Shown here piece by piece: positions 48,675 through 57,284 of a DNA stretch of 64,000 nucleotides. This DNA is from Cryomorphaceae bacterium 1068 (lineage in GTDB: Bacteria; Bacteroidota; Bacteroidia; Flavobacteriales_D; Cryomorphaceae): contig JAPVXR010000005.1 in the NCBI GenBank assembly GCA_027214385.1, positions 1-64,000 of the forward strand. Direction: 5' to 3'. The translations under genes and the position numbers were made by a program. The notes beneath the pieces are model-generated. The model was not told where the DNA came from. It was given only the letters and a program-made list of their open reading frames with translations, and ran no database searches. Position 1 is the first letter of the stretch; the number at the start of each line of letters is the position of its first letter.

Positions 48675-49844
48675 CTAAATAACTGCCGTTTTGATAATTG
48701 GGCCCAAAATATCCGCTGTGTTCGGGCTTTTCAGCCAGTGGTGAAGAATTCCGGCGTAGACTTCTCGGAAGTCGGTATTGAAAACTAAGTCGCCTTGATC
48801 CAAGTTTTGAAGTGAAGGCATTTCCCCTCTCAATCCGGGTTTTTTCAATCCGCCACTCATCAGCCAAAGGTTTCCTGCCGTCCCGTGATCGGTTCCTCCG
48901 CCAGCATTCTGAGCCACACGGCGACCGAATTCGCTGAAAACCATCACCAAGGTATCATCCCAAAGATTGGCTTGTTTTAAATCATTTTTGAAGGCCTGAA
49001 TGGATTCGTCTACATTCTTGAGCAGGCGCTCCTGAGTTCCTTTTTGATTGGCATGCGTATCAAATCCTGAGATCGATGTGTAAAAGACCCTTGTTTCGGC
49101 CCCTGACTTCATCAAATTGGCCACAATCCTCAAATCAGCGCTAAGTGTATTGGACGGGTAGCTGCCATCTCCGGAACTCGGCTTGATGAGGCTCGAAAGG
49201 TAATCTGCACCTTCAGTAACTCGAACGGCGGTTTGATAGAGGTAAGAGGCCATGTCGTGATCGTGTTTCTCGCTATGAGCCATGGCTTGCAAAAGTCGAT
49301 CATCTTTGATTCGCTTGATCCCGTTGAGATTTGAAATTGCCAAGGACTTCCCTTGATTTGCCTTCATAGCCAAACTCAAGTTTTCGTTGATCTCTAAAGA
49401 CGGGAACTCTGCCTTGCTTTTTTGAGACCAGTGGCCCAGCCATCCCTGATCTGAATAAGATTTTCCATCGGTGGCCGTATGCCAGATATCCATACTTCTG
49501 AAGTGTGATCGATTTGGTTCAGGATACCCGACCCCTTGAAAAATAGCCATCTCTCCTTCGTCAAAGAGCGAATTGAGCGACTTCAATGAAGGATGGAGAC
49601 CGAGTTCATCGGTCAACTTGTTTACTTCGTTTTGGTTGATAGCCAATCGAGGTCTGCTTTTGTAATAGATGTCATTTCGGTAGGGGACTACCGTGTTTAG
49701 CCAATCATTTCCTCCCGAAAGTTGTACCACAACCAAACGTTTTCCTGTAAAAGCAGAGGGAGCCGATAGCCTGAATAAGTTGGGTACCATCAATGTGGTT
49801 CCTGCTAATCCTGTGGTCTTTAAAAAGTCTCTTCTGTTTTGCAT
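48675..49844 (-). CDS. DUF1501 family protein (Tat-type signal)
   Basis: A 389-residue protein with a twin-arginine start (Q-N-R-R-D-F-L-K-T-T) followed by a hydrophobic stretch. The core has V-V-V-Q-L-S-G-G-N-D-W-L-N-T-V-V-P-Y and the late V-M-V-F-S-E-F-G-R-R-V-A-Q-N-A-G-G-G-T-D-H-G-T-A, the DUF1501 signatures related to alkaline-phosphatase-fold sulfatases. It is exported folded. It lies 2 bp after the DUF1800 gene and the two are a well-known pair. Confidence 0.9.
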   Translation of the reverse strand: MQNRRDFLKTTGLAGTTLMVPNLFRLSAPSAFTGKRLVVVQLSGGNDWLNTVVPYRNDIYYKSRPRLAINQNEVNKLTDELGLHPSLKSLNSLFDEGEMAIFQGVGYPEPNRSHFRSMDIWHTATDGKSYSDQGWLGHWSQKSKAEFPSLEINENLSLAMKANQGKSLAISNLNGIKRIKDDRLLQAMAHSEKHDHDMASYLYQTAVRVTEGADYLSSLIKPSSGDGSYPSNTLSADLRIVANLMKSGAETRVFYTSISGFDTHANQKGTQERLLKNVDESIQAFKNDLKQANLWDDTLVMVFSEFGRRVAQNAGGGTDHGTAGNLWLMSGGLKKPGLRGEMPSLQNLDQGDLVFNTDFREVYAGILHHWLKSPNTADILGPIIKTAVI

Positions 49845-49846
49845 GG

Positions 49847-51253
49847 CTATTTGAGTTGGTATTCAGGTAGAGAGGCTATAAGAGCCAGAGCGCCTTTGGT
49901 TCCTTCGAAACCAAGTAGTTTGATTTCTTCGATCATCTCGTTTTCGTTAAGAACGGTCTCCGGAATCAGCCAATTGGCGATTTGGGTTGTTTTATCGCTA
50001 TAAGACATATGTCCAAACGCCTCTTCAATTGCTGAAATATTGGATTTGGCCTGTAGTCCTTTTTTTAATCTCTTTGAGAGGTTTTCCGTCAAGTCCTCAC
50101 CTTGGGCAAAAGACTTATTCGTTTTTACTTCGTAGTCATTCTTTAGCAAAATGGCCCTTGCTAACGAAAGTCGAGTGGGGAGGGTAGAAGCGTCGATCCA
50201 CCCTTTGCCGGAAGGCCAACCTGCTACATTGGGCGGTTGAAAGAGTACTTGACCTAATCCCTTTTGTATGGCTATACGGTAGAAGTTGTCATCCGCACTT
50301 AGGTGGAAGTCTCGCTCCAAGCGTACCAACAGTTCAACAGGTGAGAGCACATCCTGCCCGATGATATCTTCAGAGTTAAACTCATCTGATTCTGCGATGG
50401 CAAGCAAGACAGGACCTATTTCATAGTCTGACTCGTAGAAGGTTCTGGTCAAAGTCGATTGTAGATTTTCGCTTGGAGGCCTTCCTAAGAAGTACTTCGC
50501 TATTTTTCCGGAGACATATTCAGCAGCAGCTTTTTCTTCGAGGATTCTATCAATTACCTCTTCTCCTGTCCAGCGTTTGGTTTCGCCGAAGAAGGTTTTT
50601 GTGCCATTGTCATGCTGGCGTTCGTTCAATTTGAAATGCCTATCAGAATCCACGTTCCATCCTGTAAATGCTCGTGCTGATTCCTTGATATCTTTCTCTG
50701 AATAGTTTCCGATCCCGAGTGTGAATAGCTCCATCACTTCTCTGGCAAAATTCTCGTTGGGATGGCCTTTGCGATTTTGCTGATTGTTCAGGTAGAGCAA
50801 CATCGCAGGCTCTTTAGCAATGCCGTGCAGAAGACTTCTGAAATTCCCCAAAGATTCTTTCCGAATAAGCTCCAGGTAGGAACTTGTCATGTACGAGGTT
50901 TTTGGTTTGCAAGCGAAGTGATCGTGCCAGAAGAGACTCATCTTTTCCCGTAGCGGATTCGATGTATTGGCCATTTTAGCTATCCATTCCCCATTGATTT
51001 CGATCACCAGTTTTCGATCGGCATCTATCATGGCTTTGCGGTCCGACTTTTCCATTCCCACCATTTCTTTGAAGCGGATGGGTTTCAGTTTCCTTGAGAT
51101 TTCTAAGGGACTGAAGTCTCTTGAATCCATCTGCTTTTCAAGATTTTTGTGAGCGTCAAATGAATTCGATTCCTTAAATAAAAGCAGGTCTTTAAGGCTT
51201 AAGCCGAATCCAAAACGAGAGTGATAGTGCTTTAATTCCTTAAGTGAATTCAT
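49847..51253 (-). CDS. DUF1800 family protein
   Basis: 468 residues from ATG 51253. The all-helical DUF1800 fold is shown by H-Y-H-S-R-F-G-F-G at the start, L-F-W-H-D-H-F-A-C, L-H-G-I-A-K-E-P-A-M-L-L-Y-L-N-N-Q-Q-N-R-K-G-H-P-N-E-N-F-A-R-E-V-M-E-L-F-T-L-G-I-G-N-Y-S-E-K-D-I, and P-P-N-V-A-G-W-P-S-G-K-G-W. No signal peptide is obvious. The family is always close to DUF1501 genes. Confidence 0.9.
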   Translation of the reverse strand: MNSLKELKHYHSRFGFGLSLKDLLLFKESNSFDAHKNLEKQMDSRDFSPLEISRKLKPIRFKEMVGMEKSDRKAMIDADRKLVIEINGEWIAKMANTSNPLREKMSLFWHDHFACKPKTSYMTSSYLELIRKESLGNFRSLLHGIAKEPAMLLYLNNQQNRKGHPNENFAREVMELFTLGIGNYSEKDIKESARAFTGWNVDSDRHFKLNERQHDNGTKTFFGETKRWTGEEVIDRILEEKAAAEYVSGKIAKYFLGRPPSENLQSTLTRTFYESDYEIGPVLLAIAESDEFNSEDIIGQDVLSPVELLVRLERDFHLSADDNFYRIAIQKGLGQVLFQPPNVAGWPSGKGWIDASTLPTRLSLARAILLKNDYEVKTNKSFAQGEDLTENLSKRLKKGLQAKSNISAIEEAFGHMSYSDKTTQIANWLIPETVLNENEMIEEIKLLGFEGTKGALALIASLPEYQLK

Positions 51254-51379
51254 AATCTTCATGTAATTAAGACTAGGCTTTTCTGTCTTGGTTTAATACC
51301 CTCTTTCAAGAACTGCACCGAAAACCGTTTTTAAGAAAATTGGAACGAAAGTTTGTAAATCTTGTTGTAGAAATGGCGC

Positions 51380-52282
51380 ATGGAAAATTCTCGAACCATA
51401 ATTGATCGGTCTTTTGGCATTTTGCTCTCTGAGAAAACCAAAAGAAAAAGCGAAAAGGTGATTGTCACCATTGCTATAATTTGCTTTTTTATTCACCTCA
51501 TTGGGATCTATTTGAAAAAGTTCGGATGGATCAGCATAGACGCTCATCCCGAATTGTTTTCAAGTCCAATAGCGGCGATCTATACGCCTTTTTCATTCAT
51601 CCTTTTGTACGAAGCGTATCTGCTGGTTTATTATCTCCCCAAGTCAACTTCCTTTTATATAGCAAAGCAATACGAAATCATCACCCTAATCGTGATTCGT
51701 AGGATATTCAAAGATTTATCCAATCTTGAATTTACTGAAGATTGGTTTAGCGTGAGTTACGATCTTCAGTTTACTTATGATCTTATCGCTACTATATTTC
51801 TTTTTTTCTTGATCTATCTTTTTTACCGTCTGAATGCGAATCAAAATTCACGGAAAGAAGCGTTAGAAAAAACTCCCGAAACCGAGAAGTTTATTTTGAG
51901 AAAGAAAATTATTTCCATTCTCTTGGTTCCCATTTTCCTTGTGCTGGCTGTTTACAGCCTGTTTAATTGGGTTTACCGTAGTTTTTCTCTTTCCGAAATG
52001 GTGGACACGATAATGGATATCAATGAAATATTCTTTGACGAGTTTTTTGGGATCCTAATCTTGACAGATGTCTTTCTATTGTTGATTTCATTTTTCTACA
52101 TCGATCGGTTTAGTTTGGTAATCAGAAATTCAGGTTTTGTAATATCTACCATTCTTATCAAACTCTCATTCGGAACGGAGGGAATTCTCAACACAGCTCT
52201 TATTGTAGTCGCAGTACTTTTTGGCGTCATCGTTTTATGGGCACAGAATCTGTATGCGCAAATTGAACCTATTGGGGATTAG
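51380..52282 (+). CDS. Seven-helix membrane protein of unknown function
   Basis: A 300-residue protein with hydrophobic segments at about 26-45, 64-86, 93-110, 132-148, 174-197, 222-241 and 267-292. Between them are charged loops (R-K-E-A-L-E-K-T-P-E-T-E-K). Segment 3 (EIITLIVIRRIFKDL) carries charges. I do not recognise a transporter or channel family. It is divergent from the DUF1800 operon. Confidence 0.65.
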   Translation: MENSRTIIDRSFGILLSEKTKRKSEKVIVTIAIICFFIHLIGIYLKKFGWISIDAHPELFSSPIAAIYTPFSFILLYEAYLLVYYLPKSTSFYIAKQYEIITLIVIRRIFKDLSNLEFTEDWFSVSYDLQFTYDLIATIFLFFLIYLFYRLNANQNSRKEALEKTPETEKFILRKKIISILLVPIFLVLAVYSLFNWVYRSFSLSEMVDTIMDINEIFFDEFFGILILTDVFLLLISFFYIDRFSLVIRNSGFVISTILIKLSFGTEGILNTALIVVAVLFGVIVLWAQNLYAQIEPIGD

Positions 52283-52338
52283 TATCTCTCTTCAAAGGCT
52301 TATTTGTTTTTTTGATTTTGTTGGGATTATCCCATAAA

Positions 52339-52369
52339 AAAAGGCCGTCACCAATTTGACAGCCCTTTT
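52339..52369. terminator. Imperfect terminator between convergent genes
   Basis: AAAAGG (52339-52344) pairs with CCTTTT (52364-52369), then a bulge and GTCA/TGAC; A and T runs on both sides. It can serve the membrane protein gene and the desaturase. Confidence 0.6.
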
Positions 52370-52390
52370 AATTCTATTAGAGTTTTTCTA

Positions 52391-53482
52391 TTAAGCTATC
52401 GCAGGATCCGTTCTGCCTAAATCTCTCAACATTTTAAAATGGCCTTTAACTGCAGCAAAGAATGTATTTTCCATATGATAAGGAATATTGAATTCAGCAG
52501 CAGTTTCTTGAACAATTTTAGAAAGCTTCGGATAGTGAACGTGACAAATGTTCGGAAATAGGTGGTGTTCGATTTGAAAGTTCAAGCCTCCCGTAAACCA
52601 TCCTACGATTTTGCTTTTGGGCGCAAAATTGCAGGTTGTTAAAAGTTGGTGAACCGACCAGTTTTGTTTAATTTCTTCTCCTTCTGCAATAACGAACTCA
52701 GAACTTGGAACCACGTGTGCCAATTGGAATGTGATGCTCAATGCAACACCCGCAACTACATGCATGCTCATAAACATGAGGAAGGTCATCCAGATGGGAA
52801 CATTTACCACAAGCATTGGCAACAACAGAAATACAGAGAAGTAAAGAATCTTACCGAATATGATTTTGGATAGTCTGCCTGCATATTCCTTGTTGGTCTT
52901 CAAGAAGCCTTTCTCCTTGTATTTTGCGAGTTTCAAGAAATCTTTTCCCGTAGCCCAGTAAAAGGTACTTACGGCATAAAAGAAAACAGCATAAATGTGC
53001 TGATACCTGTGGTACCAGTATCTTGGCTGATTTGGAGAAAAACGCAATAAATACCTTACCTCAATATCTTCGTCACCGTTCTCTACATTAGTGTAGGTGT
53101 GGTGCAAAACATTGTGTTGAATCTTCCACATTTTTGCGTCTGCACCTAGTGCTACAGAGGAAAATCCGAAAAGTCGATTGGCTTTCTTTTTGTCAAACAT
53201 TGAACCGTGCAAGGCATCATGCATAACAGAGGTACCCATGAAAGCCTTACCGACACCCATTACGATCCAAAGTGCAAATAACAACCCTACCGATTCGAAT
53301 CCTCCAAAAAGGATGACAATGAAAGGGCCGAAGTAGAGAAACAAAGCTGAGAATGTTTTTAGCTTCATTATTGAGTTACCGCTTTTTTCAATTTTATTTT
53401 CACTGAAATAAGCGTTTACTCTCTTTCTCAATTCGATTGAGAAATCTTTATTAATCTGTCTTGAAAATTTGTATCGCGTCAT
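52391..53482 (-). CDS. Acyl-lipid/acyl-CoA fatty acid desaturase
   Basis: A 363-residue membrane di-iron desaturase. The three histidine boxes are HDALH (88-92), HNVLHH (123-128) and QIEHH (303-307); Q in the third box is typical of front-end type enzymes. About four transmembrane helices lie at 43-62, 64-82, 163-180 and 212-252. It introduces a double bond in fatty acids; position unknown. A TACTTTTG motif on the minus strand (53602-53595) may be its -7 element. Confidence 0.9.
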   Translation of the reverse strand: MTRYKFSRQINKDFSIELRKRVNAYFSENKIEKSGNSIMKLKTFSALFLYFGPFIVILFGGFESVGLLFALWIVMGVGKAFMGTSVMHDALHGSMFDKKKANRLFGFSSVALGADAKMWKIQHNVLHHTYTNVENGDEDIEVRYLLRFSPNQPRYWYHRYQHIYAVFFYAVSTFYWATGKDFLKLAKYKEKGFLKTNKEYAGRLSKIIFGKILYFSVFLLLPMLVVNVPIWMTFLMFMSMHVVAGVALSITFQLAHVVPSSEFVIAEGEEIKQNWSVHQLLTTCNFAPKSKIVGWFTGGLNFQIEHHLFPNICHVHYPKLSKIVQETAAEFNIPYHMENTFFAAVKGHFKMLRDLGRTDPAIA

Positions 53483-53822
53483 TATAAATTATTGAATTGT
53501 CTTCTACACCTATCATCTGCACTCGGCGCAAAAATGAGAATAATTGATTGCATCCCTTGCGAATGCGAAACTTTTTCTCAACACCGTTGTAGGGCAAAAG
53601 TACGATTAAACGGTGAGGTATTGCTTAAATTGCTTTTTATCAATGCAGTAAAAGTGTAAAGTGTTGGGAGTTAAACTTTGTCATCCTTGTTTACGACAAA
53701 AGTAGTGAAGGAACACCAAGATCGATTTAAAGTTTCGAAAAGTCCTGAAAGGATTCTTTACACTATCACAATAAATGATAAATGTCGCCGGTTCTTGCGG
53801 CAGTTGTTGCATAATCATTGGG
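53483..53822. other. Intergenic region upstream of the desaturase
   Basis: About 340 A/T-rich bases. It may hold a desaturase promoter element (53595-53602). Short open frames here lack any recognisable product. Confidence 0.45.
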
Positions 53823-54293
53823 TCATAAGTCGTCTAGCAGATGCATGTAGTCCGCCTGAAGGTCTTCGTGCAAGGATGATAAAGTCTTTTCGATTTTAAC
53901 CTTCTGCCGTTCGTACATATTCATAAGTACATTACTTCTGTGAATGGCAATCCCCGAATTCTTCATGGCCTGGCAGAAATACAGCCGCACTTCTACCTCA
54001 GTTTGTTTATTTCCCGAGTAGCGGATGTTCTTGTTCAATTGCCTGAGAATCTTTTGGATCCCTTTTTTAGCATAATAGATGTGGCTGCTGTTTACTTCAG
54101 CCATCATCTCATCTATATCGTACTTAATAGATTCTATATAAGCTGTTTCATTGTTCGCATCAAAAAGCAAATAGGTTAGCAGCTCCTTGTTGTCTTTCTT
54201 AAATCTACCAAGACGGAGGCACAATTCTGCTAACTCTTTTGGATCACGAGTTTTTAGCTCTCTTCTGATTTCTGCTAGTGAAGCTGGTTTCAT
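53823..54293 (-). CDS. Conserved helical protein of unknown function
   Basis: A 156-residue cytosolic protein, all helical and charged: ASLAEIRRELKTRDPKELAE, then LGRFKKDNKELLTYLLFDAN, YYAKKGIQKILRQLNKNIRYSGNKQTEVEVRLYFC. The layout is shared by a group of flavobacterial proteins I remember but cannot name. No neighbour gives a clue. Confidence 0.7.
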   Translation of the reverse strand: MKPASLAEIRRELKTRDPKELAELCLRLGRFKKDNKELLTYLLFDANNETAYIESIKYDIDEMMAEVNSSHIYYAKKGIQKILRQLNKNIRYSGNKQTEVEVRLYFCQAMKNSGIAIHRSNVLMNMYERQKVKIEKTLSSLHEDLQADYMHLLDDL

Positions 54294-54491
54294 TTCGGAT
54301 ACCGGATAAAGGATAAGTATAATTCAATATTTGCAATTATCAGATTCTTTTAGGCTATTCAGAGAACTTCGTTTTTGAATTAGGAGATTAATGGACAATA
54401 GGAATCCGAGCTTTAATGTTTTTCCTCATTGGATTTAATCAACTAATAAGTTGATTTAGCGTTTCTTAGTTTAACCAACTAATCGCCAACC

Positions 54492-56960
54492 ATGAATAAG
54501 CTTTTTAAGGGAGCGCTGTTTTTACTTTTTCTGCCTGTTTTTTCAGGGGCTCAAAACTTTGTGGGAAGTGAGTTTAGATTGAGTTTTATAAAAAACCTTA
54601 ATCCTACATTTAATACTCCTCCAATATTCGATATTTCCATTCACGCTTTGGAAGGTTTAGATGCGACGGTAGAATATGGTCTTCCGACCGATCCTTTTTA
54701 CGAAACACAAACTATATCAATCAATGCAAACGAAGTGGGAGTGGTGAGTTTCGATCAAGATCAGTTTTTAAATCAGGAAACGCTCAATGTGGTTGAGACC
54801 AGATCCTTTTTGATTACAACTACGGGTGAGGCCAGAGTTTATGCTTTTCACAATCGTCTCTATTTTTCGGATTCATCTCCGATACTGCCTACTACGTCCT
54901 TGGGAAATGATTATTTGATAACCTCTTTTGAGCAAAGTGGTGGCGCATATCCATCCATTTTTAATGTTACTGGAACGGTAGATAATACTTCTGTCGACAT
55001 CACCCCCACATCAGGCACTTTACTCGGCGGAGCAGGAGATACCTTTACAGTCAATCTGGATGCCGGTGAGGTGATTTCCATCTCTTCATCAGGTGATTTA
55101 ACCGGAAGCAGAGTCACTTCTCAAGGTGCACTTATTGCCGTCTCCGGCGGCCATCAGCAATCTTTGGTCGGCCCTCCGGGTTGTGGCGCAGATAGCCACT
55201 TATGGGAACAATACATTCCCATTTCTGATTGGACAACCAGCTATCCCATTTTTCCGTTGAATGGAAATGATGGTGATCTGTTCAGAATTCTTGCACTTAA
55301 TGATAATACTCAGCTATACTCAGGATGCGACCTGATAGCTACCATTGACGCAGGAGAATTTTACGAAGAATTTTACGATTCTCCCTTTATCCTTACATCT
55401 TCAGAACCTGTTTCTGTAGCAGCTTATATGAGAGGAAACGATTGTGCAGGGACTGACACAGGCGACCCCAATATGCGAATGCTCCTACCTCTTAAGCAAG
55501 GCAATACAAATATCAAATTAAGGGTCGAAAATCCCCTGCAAGATGGCGGTCCATTCGGGGGTGATGCACTTCATGCAGTTCATTTAGTCATGTTGACGGC
55601 TGAGACGTCAGGCCTGAGTCTAAACGGCAACAATGTGACCACATGGCAGGCCTTTAATAGTCAGCCTGGTTTATCTTATGCTGAAATTGAGATTGATGAT
55701 CTCGATAATCTTCTTTCTATTGAATCTACTTCACCTTTTTGGTCTGAACTTATATCGCTCAAAGCATTTGATGCCTTCACCATGTCCTTGGGAAGTGATG
55801 CCGAAATAACCTTGCCCCCATTGGACTTGACTATAGTCAGTCTCGGTCCCGATCAGACCATTTGCCCCGGGCAGTCCATTATACTAGACCCTGGTCTTGG
55901 TATTTCAGGTACGTGGCAAGATGATAGTTTTCAAGAGACGTATACAGTAGTGGAGCCGGGAACTTATAGTGTTACAGTCGAGGATGCTTGTGGCGATGGT
56001 AGCGATGAGGTGATTATTTCCGAAGGATTTGTTCCTACAGTTGTGCTTCCATCAGAATTGATTATTTGCGGAGGGGATATTGAGTTTATTGAAGTGGAAG
56101 AAGAGCCGGGAGTAACCTACACGTGGAGTACCGAAGAGGAGGGTGGTACGATTGAGGTTGATGGATTCGGAACATACACAGTGACTGCTATATCTCAGGA
56201 TGGCTGTGAAAGCGAGGCTTCCACAGAGGTGCTCGATGGAGCTACGGCCGAAGTAATACTTACCGCACCCGAAGCCATCTGCGAGAATTCCGTAGATTCA
56301 ATTCTGGCTTCCGCCAATGAAGCAGGGGCATTTACTTGGAGCGACGGAACCATTGGGTCCAAACTGACGATAAGCGAGTCGGGAGACTACTCAGTGATTT
56401 TCGTTCCTGAAAGTGGCTGCGAAGTGGAAGAAGAGGTTTCAGTCGATCAGCTTTTTGCTCCTTTTGTTTTCGCCAATGACACAGTTATTTGCGATGGAGA
56501 TGTCATACAGATCAGAGCACAATCACCAAATGGAGATGCCTTTTGGCCAGGAATTTCAGATAGCTCAGTAGCATCAATAAGTGAAGAGGGTGCCTATGAG
56601 GCTGCTGCCGAAAATGAATGTGGAATAGCCTTCTTTACGGTGAGTATTGGGTTTAAAGACTGTTCTTGCCCTGCTTTTCTTCCCAATGCGTTTACACCCA
56701 ATGGCGACGGCCTCAACGATCTCTTCGTACCCAATATTCTTTGCGAGCCTGATTTCTATGAGCTGGTCATTTTCAACCGATGGGGAAAAGAAGTCTTTTC
56801 GAGTACCGACATTACCAAAAATTGGAATGGGGATAGCAAGAATAATCCTGACTTCTTCTCTTCAGAAGGAGTCTACAATTATATTCTTAAATTCGATAAT
56901 CCCTTGAGACCGTTGCAATCACCTCAAGAAATTACGGGAACAGTAACCTTAATCCGTTAA
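54492..56960 (+). CDS. Large T9SS-exported protein with IgGFc-binding-like N-terminus
   Basis: An 822-residue protein: signal peptide (ending FSGAQ), an N-terminal domain of ~300-400 residues (F-V-G-S-E-F-R-L-S-F, L-G-N-D-Y-L-I-T-S-F-E-Q, I-A-V-S-G-G-H-Q-Q, L-W-E-Q-Y-I-P) resembling the IgGFc-binding N-terminal domain of host-interaction proteins, then four or so PKD/Ig-like repeats (each with a Cys pair, for example I-C-G-G-D-I-E-F and Y-T-W-S-T), and a CHU_C type B tail (~725-822) with P-N-A-F-T-P-N-G-D-G-L-N-D-L-F and a final T-V-T-L-I-R. A surface adhesin is the likely role. Confidence 0.88.
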   Translation: MNKLFKGALFLLFLPVFSGAQNFVGSEFRLSFIKNLNPTFNTPPIFDISIHALEGLDATVEYGLPTDPFYETQTISINANEVGVVSFDQDQFLNQETLNVVETRSFLITTTGEARVYAFHNRLYFSDSSPILPTTSLGNDYLITSFEQSGGAYPSIFNVTGTVDNTSVDITPTSGTLLGGAGDTFTVNLDAGEVISISSSGDLTGSRVTSQGALIAVSGGHQQSLVGPPGCGADSHLWEQYIPISDWTTSYPIFPLNGNDGDLFRILALNDNTQLYSGCDLIATIDAGEFYEEFYDSPFILTSSEPVSVAAYMRGNDCAGTDTGDPNMRMLLPLKQGNTNIKLRVENPLQDGGPFGGDALHAVHLVMLTAETSGLSLNGNNVTTWQAFNSQPGLSYAEIEIDDLDNLLSIESTSPFWSELISLKAFDAFTMSLGSDAEITLPPLDLTIVSLGPDQTICPGQSIILDPGLGISGTWQDDSFQETYTVVEPGTYSVTVEDACGDGSDEVIISEGFVPTVVLPSELIICGGDIEFIEVEEEPGVTYTWSTEEEGGTIEVDGFGTYTVTAISQDGCESEASTEVLDGATAEVILTAPEAICENSVDSILASANEAGAFTWSDGTIGSKLTISESGDYSVIFVPESGCEVEEEVSVDQLFAPFVFANDTVICDGDVIQIRAQSPNGDAFWPGISDSSVASISEEGAYEAAAENECGIAFFTVSIGFKDCSCPAFLPNAFTPNGDGLNDLFVPNILCEPDFYELVIFNRWGKEVFSSTDITKNWNGDSKNNPDFFSSEGVYNYILKFDNPLRPLQSPQEITGTVTLIR

Positions 56961-56975
56961 CAAATACTCGTCACC

Positions 56976-57284
56976 ATGAAGCGTCTTCTTTTCTTCTTTT
57001 CACTTTTTCTCTCCATAAATTTATTGGCAGTGCCGTTTACCTTGCGTAATAATTCGCTCAAATCGATTCCACTTAAGATTCCCGGAGTGATGAATCCCAA
57101 TCTATCACCCATGTCAAATAGCGGGGTAGACCTCTGCGTGGGACAAGAGATCTTCTGCAAGATTGATGGCAAGAAAGTATTGCTCCTCACGGTAACTGAA
57201 GACTTGAAAGATCAAACATTAAAAGTCGACGAACTCATTCGCGAAAAGCGAAAAGAGCTGAAGGCGACTAAAAAGAAAAATTAG
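56976..57284 (+). CDS. Small secreted protein, partner of the adhesin gene
   Basis: A 102-residue protein with a signal peptide (MKRLLFFFSLFLSINLLA) and a conserved mature core: VPFTLRNNSLKSIPLKIPGV, MNPNLSPMSNSGVDLCVGQ, then a strand G-K-K-V-L-L-L-T-V and a very basic helical tail. I recall this core from other Bacteroidota, with no function. It starts 15 bp after the adhesin gene, suggesting a shared transcript. Confidence 0.8.
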   Translation: MKRLLFFFSLFLSINLLAVPFTLRNNSLKSIPLKIPGVMNPNLSPMSNSGVDLCVGQEIFCKIDGKKVLLLTVTEDLKDQTLKVDELIREKRKELKATKKKN

